Source: VYFG01 sp965248685 (GTDB lineage: Bacteria; Pseudomonadota; Gammaproteobacteria; Arenicellales; Poriferihabitantaceae). From it: a DNA stretch of 64,000 bases. Below the pieces are notes generated by a model. The model ran no database searches. It was not told the origin of the DNA and saw only the letters and a program-made list of their open reading frames with translations. The number at the start of each line of letters is the position of its first letter. Within the stretch, counting starts at the first letter, position 1. A program made the position numbers and the translations under genes. Location of the stretch: assembly GCA_965248685.1 (NCBI GenBank), contig CBDFKC010000003.1, positions 62,001 through 126,000 of the forward strand. Direction: 5' to 3'. Positions 51,786-60,600 of this stretch are shown here, one piece after another.

Positions 51786-53672
51786 TTAAGCCGCGTCGGC
51801 CTTTTCGCCATCGACGTCTACCAGGTGATAGCAAGGAGCTTTCTCCATGGTGTATGCGCCGGTTTTTGGGTCTCGCCTGGAAACAGTCAGTACATGCCAG
51901 TTCTCATCATCTACCTTCATGTGATCGCCACGGTAGTAGTAACCAGGCCAGCGAGTTTCCTTACGGAACAAGGTGTGATGGACAACGGCTTCTGAAGTCA
52001 GATGACGGTGCTTGATTTCCCATGCACGCAGCAGCTCGTGTATGTTTTCAGCAGCAACTTTCTCTAAATCTTCTTCAAGCAGCTTTAGCTTCTTCAGGCC
52101 GATGTTAAGAAGTTTCTCGTTGGTCATGTAGCTAACCGTTACACCACCCGCGTATTCATCCATTAACTTCTGCAGGCGATCAAGTGCCTGACGTGGGTTG
52201 ATGTAGTTCGGGTTAACCGAGCCCGCGGTGATTTCATTGCGGTACGTACGGTATATTTCCATTGGCTTGTAGACATCTTCCTTACGGTTTTCGATCTGCG
52301 CGTCGGAAACTTTGATGCCTTCTGCTTTACCGTCATCGATATATCGACATGCAGCCTTAGCAGCCAAACGACCTTCAGTGAATGAACCGGATGAGAATGC
52401 ATGGGGCGTACCACCGACGGCATCACCTGCACCGAACAGACCTTCAACCGTCGTCATACGGTTATAGCCCCAGAAATACTCTTCCGGAGAAAGATCTTCC
52501 GGGCCAGAACACCATGCGCCGCAACCGGTCGCGTGAGAACCCATTACATAAGGCTCGGAGGTGGTTAGCTCAGGGTTTTCGTATTTTGGATCAACGTCAG
52601 TAGATGCCCACAGTACAGCCTGACCAACAGTCATGCCCAGGAAGTTGTGCCAGCCGATTTCTTCAAGATGTGGATCCTGAAAGGCTTCCATGGTAACCAT
52701 CTGAATCGGGCCGCGACCTGCGTTGACTTCCGAGATGAAGGCGTGGTTTCGCAGACAGGTTGGAATCGGACGATGAGAAAGGTGAGACGCTTCCGGATCC
52801 AGATACTCCTTACCAACGATCTCTTGTAGCGAAGGCCACCACTTTGATTCGTATTCTTCACCCAAACCGTTTTGGGTATAGGTTTTCAGGTGCAGGAAGT
52901 ATGCGCCAACAGGACCGTAACCATCTTTGAATCGGGCAAGTACGATACGGTTTTCCATCTGGGTCATTTTTGCGCCAGAATTGATCAACAGACCATAAGC
53001 CGATCCAGATGACCATGGTGCGTACCAAACTCGACCAGCACCCTCACCAACTGAGCGAGGTTTGAAGATGTTTGATGCACCGCCAGCAGCAACAACTACT
53101 GTCTTCGATTTGAAGACATGGTAGTTACCAGTGCGTACATTAAATCCGACAGCGCCAGCGACCCGGTTTTCTTTTGCATCGTCCATCAATAAGTGGGTAA
53201 CGCAAATACGATTGAATACCTGATCAGCCGATTTCTTCGCCGCATCGGCAACGATTGGCTTATACGATTCGCCGTGGATCATGATTTGCCATCGACCTTC
53301 ACGCAGATAGGAATCTGTCTTCGGGTTTTTCATCAGCGGCAAACCCCAGTCTTCGAACAGGTGTACGGATGAATCAACGTGACGTGCCATATCGAACAGC
53401 AGGTCTTCTCGAACCATACCCATCAGATCGATTCGTGCGTAACGTACGTGATCTTCCGGATTGTTTTCGTTAAAGCGTGTGCCCATGTAACAGTTGATAG
53501 CGTATAGACCTTGTGCTACCGCGCCGGAGCGATCAATGTTGGCTTTTTCAGCAATAACGATCTTTTTGTCTCGTCCCCAGTATCGCGCTTCAAAAGCCGC
53601 ACCGGTGCCGCCCAAGCCTGCACCGCAGACCAGAACGTCGATATTGTCTTCTACAATTGTTTGGTACTTCAT
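51786..53672 (-). CDS. aprA: Adenylylsulfate reductase, alpha subunit
   Basis: 628 residues. An FAD-binding fold is near the N-terminus (VLVCGAGLGGTGAAFEARYW), followed by AVAQGLYAINCYMGTRF, and VVVAAGGASNIFKPRS. The segment FGAGDAVGGTPHAFSSGSFTEGRLAAKAACRYIDDGKAEG is a strong match to AprA. It interconverts APS and sulfite plus AMP with AprB. In sulfur oxidisers it works in the oxidative direction with ATP sulfurylase. Start overlaps aprB (TAATG). Confidence 0.97.
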   Translation of the reverse strand: MKYQTIVEDNIDVLVCGAGLGGTGAAFEARYWGRDKKIVIAEKANIDRSGAVAQGLYAINCYMGTRFNENNPEDHVRYARIDLMGMVREDLLFDMARHVDSSVHLFEDWGLPLMKNPKTDSYLREGRWQIMIHGESYKPIVADAAKKSADQVFNRICVTHLLMDDAKENRVAGAVGFNVRTGNYHVFKSKTVVVAAGGASNIFKPRSVGEGAGRVWYAPWSSGSAYGLLINSGAKMTQMENRIVLARFKDGYGPVGAYFLHLKTYTQNGLGEEYESKWWPSLQEIVGKEYLDPEASHLSHRPIPTCLRNHAFISEVNAGRGPIQMVTMEAFQDPHLEEIGWHNFLGMTVGQAVLWASTDVDPKYENPELTTSEPYVMGSHATGCGAWCSGPEDLSPEEYFWGYNRMTTVEGLFGAGDAVGGTPHAFSSGSFTEGRLAAKAACRYIDDGKAEGIKVSDAQIENRKEDVYKPMEIYRTYRNEITAGSVNPNYINPRQALDRLQKLMDEYAGGVTVSYMTNEKLLNIGLKKLKLLEEDLEKVAAENIHELLRAWEIKHRHLTSEAVVHHTLFRKETRWPGYYYRGDHMKVDDENWHVLTVSRRDPKTGAYTMEKAPCYHLVDVDGEKADAA

Positions 53673-54154
53673 TAGTAATTGACCCCTTTCTTCATCTTGA
53701 GTCCGTTGGACTCAAGGGTATGAACTTCCCCTTCATCGAAGCGAATGTATTTTGGTTCGTTGTAGAGGTGTTGGCTGTCGCGCTGTTCCTGTGTAGGTGG
53801 TGTCTCATCACGTAGTAGTGGTGTACCGCTTCCCCAGGGCTTGGTGGTGATCGGTGCAAGCAGATCCATATCTTTCTTGCCGTTGCGGAACTTGATGCGC
53901 CAGGCGATGGTGCCTTTCTCTTCGTCGCGTTTTACTCGGACAGAGTGGCCAAGTGGTGCGAAGTCCGCGTAACCGCGAACGTCGATTGCCTGATGTGGAC
54001 ACGCTTTAACACAGGAATAACATTCCCAGCACATGTTTGGCTCAATGTTATAAGCACGACGAGTGGTGGTGTCGATGTGCATGATGTCCGACGGACAAAT
54101 ATCAACGCAGTGACCACAGCCGTCACAACGTGTCATATATACAAATGTTGGCAT
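53672..54154 (-). CDS. aprB: Adenylylsulfate reductase, beta subunit
   Basis: 160 residues. Two [4Fe-4S] cysteine motifs are visible: CDGCGHCVDICPSDIM and CWECYSCVKACPHQAI, followed by the C-terminal extension (YNEPKYIRFDEGEVHTLESNG) that wraps AprA. It passes electrons between AprA and the membrane partner. Thirty bases separate it from aprM. Confidence 0.97.
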   Translation of the reverse strand: MPTFVYMTRCDGCGHCVDICPSDIMHIDTTTRRAYNIEPNMCWECYSCVKACPHQAIDVRGYADFAPLGHSVRVKRDEEKGTIAWRIKFRNGKKDMDLLAPITTKPWGSGTPLLRDETPPTQEQRDSQHLYNEPKYIRFDEGEVHTLESNGLKMKKGVNY

Positions 54155-54184
54155 TTTCTATTCTCCAGTACTTGTGGAAGTAAA

Positions 54185-55039
54185 TTAGTAGTGTTGAGGC
54201 GGCTCGGCTTTGATGCCGAGTCCCATGTTGGGTGGATTAGTGCCCATGTATGTTGGGATGTCAGGGAAGCGCGCCTGAACTGCAGGATCAGACAAATCGT
54301 AGTCGTCCGGCAAGTTCTCTCTTGAACCATCAGCATTAGCCACCTTCTTTTGGTATGCAGCGGCTGGTTTGAAGAACATATGGGCAAACTTGGACCAGTA
54401 AACCGACCCAAACAGAACCGTAGAGCTCACGATGAAAAGAACAAATAGCAGCCTCGAAAATCCACCAGCCCCGACTGCCTGGAAGAAAGACCACAATAGA
54501 CCAAAGGTTGCTGTAAACAGCAGGCCGAGTATAAACAGATCACCACGCCCATTGAGCTGGTGCCATTTAACACCTTCGGAGGCGACATCAACCCGAATTG
54601 AAAACCAGAACCAGTAACCGCCGCCGCAGAGCATCAATGCACCCAGATGCCATAGGAATGGGATCAATCCTGGTGCTTCAGCGCCAGACCCGGTGTAGCT
54701 GAAAATCATGATCGCAGAGGTCACCACGAACAAGATGAAGCCGTACATGGTTAACAGGTGAGATATACGTCGATGCGGGTTACAGAACTCTGAAGAGGTC
54801 AAGACTTCGTTGGTGACGGTTTTGATTGCCAGGCCAGCTTTGGTGCCACCATTAATTTTTCGAACGGCGTTCTCTTCTGCTTTTTTCGCATTAGCAAAGA
54901 AATACTTGGCGCTCTGCTTGTGGATCATGTCGAGAATGGTGCCGCCGATGACCAATATGATCATCAGGACTACATAGCCCTGCATCATGCTCGGCGATAT
55001 GATTGCCGTCATTTCGGCAAATGGGTTGGTGGTTAACAT
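54185..55039 (-). CDS. aprM: AprM, putative membrane anchor of APS reductase
   Basis: 284 residues with about five or six membrane helices (SMMQGYVVLMIILVIGGTILDMIH, GFILFVVTSAIMIFSYTG, PFLWHLGALMLCGGGYWFWFSI, GDLFILGLLFTATFGLLWSFFQ, LLFVLFIVSSTVLFGSVYWSKF). Position directly upstream of aprBA and the helix pattern match AprM, which in many sulfur-oxidising bacteria replaces the Qmo complex as the link to the quinone pool. Conserved His residues (for example WHLGAL) could bind haem, as an inference. First gene of the apr transcript. Confidence 0.9.
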   Translation of the reverse strand: MLTTNPFAEMTAIISPSMMQGYVVLMIILVIGGTILDMIHKQSAKYFFANAKKAEENAVRKINGGTKAGLAIKTVTNEVLTSSEFCNPHRRISHLLTMYGFILFVVTSAIMIFSYTGSGAEAPGLIPFLWHLGALMLCGGGYWFWFSIRVDVASEGVKWHQLNGRGDLFILGLLFTATFGLLWSFFQAVGAGGFSRLLFVLFIVSSTVLFGSVYWSKFAHMFFKPAAAYQKKVANADGSRENLPDDYDLSDPAVQARFPDIPTYMGTNPPNMGLGIKAEPPQHY

Positions 55040-55374
55040 GGATTGCTCCTGAGGTCGTTAAATACAGTCGAGCGATTGTCTGTTATGTGCTGTCGCGATA
55101 CAAGAAACGGTAGTTTCTCAGGGTATAAGGGGGGCTTATGAGTTTTGTAGTGTATTTGAGAGGCAATAGTCAGCTGGTAAACGCGGTCATTCGCCGTCTT
55201 TGCTGAAAATTGGCCTTATCCTGACTGTGATTTTTTTTGAAAGCGCCGAGTATTTTATTGTTTAACAATGGGTTAGCGGTATTTCTCGGTCGGGGCGCTA
55301 GATGCAGAGTGAGGCGGGCGAGCACATGGCTGTGCGAACTTCTGGCCAAGAACCGGGCCAATCAGTAAAAAGGT
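55040..55374. other. Upstream region of aprM
   Basis: About 330 bases up to the first REP-like copy. No supportable gene; the opposite-strand frame at 55170-55361 codes a composition-biased product without family resemblance. The promoter of the apr set must lie here, but I cannot single out its elements. Confidence 0.4.
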
Positions 55375-55431
55375 AAAAAGGTGTCAGATTTATTTAAGTA
55401 AAAATGTCTAAAAAGGTGCCAGATTTATTTA
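55375..55431. repeat. Two direct REP-like termini in front of the RAYT gene
   Basis: AAAAAGGTGTCAGATTTATT plus TA at 55375-55396 and the same with one change (GTGCC) at 55410-55431. The inverse form, AAATAAATCTGACACCTTTT, closes the RAYT gene and each of its partial copies, so the locus is bounded by inverted termini. Confidence 0.92.
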
Positions 55432-55496
55432 CCGTACAATCAGGAGTAAGATAAGCATTCACTCAACCAACCAAAGGCTGTCAAGGAGGATGACCG

Positions 55497-56180
55497 ATGG
55501 GAAGACCACCGAGGGTAATAGTACCCAACTATCCGCATCATATTGTTCAAAGAGGTCACAATAGAAATGTGGTGTTTATCGAGCCCGGGGATTATGAATT
55601 TTATCTGGATACGTTATTAGAGTTTAAGAAATTTTATGGAGTAAAGGTGTATTCCTGGTGTTTGATGACGAACCATGTGCATCTGATTCTTGATCCAGGA
55701 GAATACCCAGAATCTATCAGTCATCTAATGAAGAGGCTATCTGGTAGGCAAACGAGGCGGGTAAACCGGTTAGAAAACCGAACGGGTTCGCTATGGGAAG
55801 GGCGCTACAAACTCAGTCCGATTGATACTGTCGAGTATCTCATGCAATGTTGCAGGTATGTCGATCTGAATCCGGTTAAGGCCAAAATGGTAGAGAAACC
55901 TGAGGATTATCGTTGGTCTAGCTACCGCGCAAAGATCGGTTTGGTTGCTTCCTCAATTCTTGACTATGACCAATGTTACCTTGGTCTACAAGACTCCAAA
56001 TCAGGCTATAGAAAATTTGTTGAATCGGGTGTTGTCAGTGACGAATATGATTTCATCCGTACTCAGTTATCTCGAAATCAACTAACAGGAAGCAGTCAAT
56101 TCGTCGAAGAGATTGAACGAAGATGTGGAGTGAGAATTGAGTCAAGACCACAAGGGAGGCCAGCGAAGGCCGAAAAATAA
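55497..56180 (+). CDS. REP-associated tyrosine transposase (RAYT)
   Basis: 227 residues of the Y1/HUH transposase family. PHHIVQRGHNRNVVF is the N-terminal signature, LMTNHVHLIL (His60, His62) the HUH metal motif, GSLWEGRYK and CCRYVDLNPVKA (Tyr121 candidate nucleophile) the catalytic end, and EDYRWSSY the domain end. The last ~80 residues, including a C-terminal helix region with RRCGVRIESRP, are not part of the core. RAYTs act on REP sequences, nicking single-stranded DNA. The ribosome site AAGGAGG is very strong. The gene appears intact and single; a series of 3' fragments follows. Confidence 0.95.
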   Translation: MGRPPRVIVPNYPHHIVQRGHNRNVVFIEPGDYEFYLDTLLEFKKFYGVKVYSWCLMTNHVHLILDPGEYPESISHLMKRLSGRQTRRVNRLENRTGSLWEGRYKLSPIDTVEYLMQCCRYVDLNPVKAKMVEKPEDYRWSSYRAKIGLVASSILDYDQCYLGLQDSKSGYRKFVESGVVSDEYDFIRTQLSRNQLTGSSQFVEEIERRCGVRIESRPQGRPAKAEK

Positions 56181-56207
56181 GACAGGAAAATAAATCTGAC
56201 ACCTTTT

Positions 56208-56488
56208 CGCAAAGATCGGTTTGGCTGCGTCCTCAATTCTTGACTATGACCAATGTTACCTTGGTCTACAAGACTCCAAATCAGGCTATAGAAAATTTGT
56301 TGAATCGGGTGTTGCCAGTGACGAATATGATTTCATCCGTACTCAGTTATCTCGAAATCAACTAACAGGAAGCAGTCAATTCGTCGAAGAGATTGAACGA
56401 AGATGTGGGGTGAGAATTGAGTCAAGACCTCCAGGGAGGCCAACGAAGGCCGGAAAATAAGACAGGAAAATAAATCTGACACCTTTTT
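56208..56488. repeat. RAYT 3' partial copy 1 (long)
   Basis: Begins at the CGCAAAGATCGG sequence that lies at 55927 in the full gene and reproduces the rest of the gene and its terminus with about ten base changes (for example GTTGCC for GTTGTC). A 79-codon frame corresponding to the RAYT C-terminus stays open (56221-56460). Confidence 0.95.
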
Positions 56489-56494
56489 GTACAG

Positions 56495-56587
56495 AACGAA
56501 GATGTGGAGTGAGAATTGAGTCAAGACCACAAGGGAGGCCAGCGAAGGCCGAAAAATAAGACAGGAAAATAAATCTGACACCTTTTC
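56495..56587. repeat. RAYT 3' partial copy 2 (short)
   Basis: Begins at GAACGAAGATGTGGAGTG, 75-80 bases from the gene end, and continues to the same REP-like terminus. It is near identical to the full gene over this length. Confidence 0.93.
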
Positions 56588-56880
56588 GCATAGCTACCGC
56601 GCAAAGATCGGTTTGGTTGCTTCCTCAATTCTTGACTATGACCAATGTTACCTTGGTCTACAAGACTCCAAATCAGGCTATAGAAAATTTGTTGAATCGG
56701 GTGTTGCCAGTGACGAATATGATTTCATCAGTACTCAGTTATCTCGAAATCAACTAACAGGAAGCAGTCAATTCGTCGAAGAGATTGAACGAAGATGTGG
56801 AGTGAGAATTGAGTCAAGACCACAAGGGAGGCCAGCGAAGGCCGAAAAATAAGACAGGAAAATAAATCTGACACCTTTTC
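56588..56880. repeat. RAYT 3' partial copy 3 (long)
   Basis: Begins at TAGCTACCGCGC, matching 55919 of the full gene, and ends at the same terminus. Its 79-codon C-terminal frame (56613-56852) is open, with ATCAGT in place of ATCCGT. Confidence 0.95.
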
Positions 56881-56909
56881 GACAGAAAATAAATCTGACA
56901 CCTTTTCGC
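56881..56909. repeat. RAYT terminus-only copy
   Basis: GACAGAAAATAAATCTGACA and CCTTTTCG: just the last ~28 bases of the unit, without gene sequence. Confidence 0.9.
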
Positions 56910-57031
56910 AAAGAGATTGAACGAAGATGTGGGGTGAGAATTGAGTCAAGACCACAAGGGAGGCCAGCGAAGGCCGAAAAATAAGACAGGAAAATAAATC
57001 TGACACCTTTTCGGCCGACACCTTTTCGGCC
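56910..57031. repeat. RAYT 3' partial copy 4 plus duplicated end
   Basis: Begins at AAGAGATTGAACGAAGATG and ends at the common terminus near 57012, followed by a second short GACACCTTTTCGGCC end. No further copies follow before the next gene. Confidence 0.92.
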
Positions 57032-57121
57032 TAGGTAACAGGCTAATGCTTCAGAAAAATGTGGTGGCCTTCAGCAGCATCAGCTACTATAAGATGTCAA
57101 ATATTGCGATAGGTTTTTCAT

Positions 57122-57490
57122 ATGAAAAAGCTAATAATTTTTATGAGTTTGTTCGGTATTGCAGTAAACGCGCACACTTCCACCATGCTGGACACCTGTG
57201 TTAGATCATTGAAGGAACGAGCTAAGTGGTTCGTATTAGAAACTAAATGCGATATAAAAAGCGAAGTTCACATAAGTGAAGTAGTAAAAGAATTTGCTCA
57301 ATTTATTTGCGTAGACACAGTTGGATTTCCAGAAAAAGTGTTTAAGTTCGAACTTGAGGATTCCAGTCGGGAAGCAGAAGAAAAATTTAAAGCTGACTCA
57401 GCAAATGAAGGGAAAGAACAATTTTGTAGCCGCGCCCAAGAATACTATAAGTCTAAGGAAAATAGCTTTAAAAAAACGGGTGGAGATTAA
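57122..57490 (+). CDS. Exported hypothetical protein (122 aa)
   Basis: Not recognised. The signal peptide is MKKLIIFMSLFGIAVNAHTS. The mature part is helical and charged, with four cysteines (CVRSLK, TKCDI, FICVD, QFCSRAQ) that may pair. It is alone between the RAYT repeats and a family A repeat, so it may be a recent acquisition or a small effector-like protein; neither is shown. Confidence 0.6.
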   Translation: MKKLIIFMSLFGIAVNAHTSTMLDTCVRSLKERAKWFVLETKCDIKSEVHISEVVKEFAQFICVDTVGFPEKVFKFELEDSSREAEEKFKADSANEGKEQFCSRAQEYYKSKENSFKKTGGD

Positions 57491-57546
57491 GTAATTGAGA
57501 GTAACCAGCGGAGCGGCGAAGCATAGCGGCGTAAGACGTAGAAATT

Positions 57547-57581
57547 GTGACGGAAGAATTAAATATAAATCCCTCCGTCAC
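57547..57581. repeat. Palindromic repeat, family A, copy 4 (decayed)
   Basis: Left arm GTGACGGAAGAATT and right arm AATCCCTCCGTCAC pair except at two positions, where the left arm has changed G to A. It lies downstream of the double ABC exporter gene and the small exported protein gene. Confidence 0.85.
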
Positions 57582-57634
57582 CATTATTGGGGCTGGTCTT
57601 AGCAGCAAGGGAAATGGTGACGCCCGATCCAGAG

Positions 57635-60600
57635 TTACGAAAGCCGAGATGCTTCGGACTCAGTCCGTGATTGACCACTGATCATTTGATACTCCAATAG
57701 CTGTGCATAGTCTGCCTGTTTATCCAATAATTCGAAATGGGTCCCTTGTTCCTGGATTTGCCCGTCTTTCATTACTACGATTTGATCTGCATCACGTACA
57801 GTTGCCAGGCGGTGCGCGATGACCAGAGTGGTTCGATTCTGCATCAATGCTCTGAGTGCACGGTGTACAGCTTGTTCACTAATTGCATCGAGATGAGAGG
57901 TAGCCTCATCAAGGATTAAAATTGGCGCATCCCTCAAAAATGCCCGAGCAATGGACACGCGCTGACGTTGGCCTCCGGAAAGTGCGTAGCCACGTTCTCC
58001 AACTTGTGTATCCAGCCCCAAGGGTAGACGTTCCACAAACTCCAATAGCTCAGCACGTTGAATGGCCTGGCGTAATTCGGTGTCGCTTGCGTCGGGTTTT
58101 GCCATGCGCAGATTAGCAGCAAGACTGTCGTTAAACAGATACGTGTCCTGGGCGACCAGTGCAATATGGGTACGCAGGTAATCAAGGGAAAGACTTTTAA
58201 TATCACGGTTTGCGATGCTGATCGTTCCATGCCTGGGGTCCCAAAATCGCAACAGTAGATGTGCCAACGTACTCTTGCCTGCTCCTGATGCTCCTACAAT
58301 GGCGACTTTCGATCCCGCTGAAATACGTAGATTAATTTGACTGAGCGCAGGTACTTCCTGGTCGTCGTAGCAAAAATCCACTTCATGGAATGTTATATCC
58401 AAAGCCGTATTCTGAGGCAGGGTTTCTGATTCGGCATCTGCCACCGCGTTGTCGTTAACGACTGGTTGGCTGTCATGAACTTGAATCAGACGGTTGGTAG
58501 CCGCGAAGGTTTCTGCCAGTTGCCGTCCTGCATCGGAGATTTCGACAACTGGCAAAAAAGCAGCCATGGATGCTAAAGCCAATAGTGGCAGATAGACAGC
58601 ATCCAATGCCCCAACTCCTACCAGAGATATAGATACCAGAATTACCGCTAAGCCTGAGGTTACGGTCAGAAGGTCGGTGATGACAATATGACGGGTCATT
58701 TCGCTGAAAAACGGCAGTCGTTCACGGTGGTGCTGATCGATTAATTCGAGAAATTGAGAGCGGCGTCGTGTCGTTGCCTGGTAGGCTAGTAATTCTCCCA
58801 ATCCCTGAATACTTTCCACGGTATGTGCTGATAGTGCACCTAGGAGCTGCCGTGCACGTCCGGCGAGACGATCAATCTTGCGCCGCATCATTACTGGCAT
58901 AAACACAACAAGTATGAGAAATGGCAGCAACGTTATTGCCAGGGTAATGTCGAAACTGGCGAGTAAGGCCAGCACCAGGGAAGGCACCAGTACTGCAACG
59001 AATACAGGGGTTATGGTGTGTGCGAAAAAGTATTCAACCATTTCGATATCGTGAGTGGCCAGATTGATCATATCTCCACTACGGCGCCGTAACATAAATG
59101 CTGGCGCCAGACTGTCAAGCTTTCGGAACAAGGCAATCCGCATCTGAGAGAGCATTCGAAAAGCCATATCATGGGCTAACCAGGATTCCAGCCAATGGAA
59201 CACCGCAGCCACGACTGCTACAACGCCGAGACCAATCAACCAGGTTGAGTAGTCCTCACCATTCCTGACCGCCACTGCTGCCATTGCCGACATCAGGCTG
59301 ACACCAATAAACGCCAACACACGCAACACCCCCAAACTGAATGTGGCGACCAGTCGTCCTTTCCAGGGCGCCGCAAATTTCAGCAATTGCCATAACACTC
59401 GACCCCATGAATAAGCATCAGACCTAAGCACGTCGCTTTGCAGGTCAGGTTTTCTCTTGTCGGTAGAGCCGACCTCTTTCGTGCTCGACTCCGTAGTGCT
59501 TGATGATCCACCATCAATGAGAACTATATCTGTAGACGTATCGGCTGTTCCGGGTTGGCGATCGGCAACCTGGGAGGCCATTAGCGTGGTGTACATTCCT
59601 TTGTTCGACATGAGTTCAGAATGGGATCCCTGTTCAATGACGCGCCCCTGATCCAGTACCAGAATTCGATCACATCCAATAATACTGGATAATCGATGAG
59701 CCATGATTAATGTCGTTCGGCCCTGCATCAAGCGATCGAGTGCACTTTGTATTACGGCTTCATTTTTTGCATCCACCGATGACAACGCTTCGTCGAGAAT
59801 AAGAATGGGGACATCTCGCAATATCGCTCGAGCAATTGCCAATCGTTGCTTTTGCCCTCCTGACAAACGCATTCCACGTTCGCCGATGATGGTATCGTAG
59901 CCTTGGGGTAGCGCCTCGATAAACTCATGGGCATTCGCTAATTTAGCGGCGTCGATCAAGGCTTGATCATCGGCGTTGTCATTACCCATCAATAAGTTGT
60001 CTCGTACCGTACCGTGAAATAGATGGGTATCCTGATTGACCACGGCGAACTGACTTCTAAGTAGAGACAATGGCATGTCTTTGATATCGACATCGCTGAT
60101 TCGTATAGTGCCGGAATTCGTGTCATAGAATCGGAGCAGAAGTCTGGCAATGGTAGATTTTCCACCGCCACTGCTGCCGACTACGCCGACACGTTCTCCT
60201 GGCGCGATTTCGAAGCTCAGCTTGTCGTGAATCACACCGCGGGAAATCTCATCTACCTTTTCCGCATCACCATAGGCGAATGTTACATTGTCAAATGACA
60301 CGCTCGGGGTGAGTTCGCCGGGAGAGGACGTGTCGTTATCGGATATTTGTGGTTTGGCATCCAACACCGAAAACACCTGTTTCTCCGCCGATTCCGCCAA
60401 CATACCGTCGTGCAGTAATCCGCGCAGTTCTCGTAGTGGTCGAAATACTTCGACCCCAAGAAGAAGAACCATTATCAGGGTTTCGAACTCCATAAGCCCA
60501 TGGCTGACGCGATAAGCCGAGACCGCGATGGCTGCGGCCGCACCCAGGGCAATACCGATATCTGTGATCCCGCGGGAAAGAGAGTTGGTTGCCAATACCC

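Noticed and set aside
55170..55361. 63-codon minus-strand frame upstream of aprM
   Set aside because: Biased composition, no ribosome site, no family; more likely the apr promoter region.
56333..57021. Minus-strand frames with repeated KVSDLFSCLIFRPSLASL segments
   Set aside because: They are the complement of the repeated RAYT ends. The apparent repeat protein is a product of the DNA repeats.
55375..57031. CRISPR array
   Set aside because: The units differ in length, contain pieces of the transposase gene and have no regular spacers.
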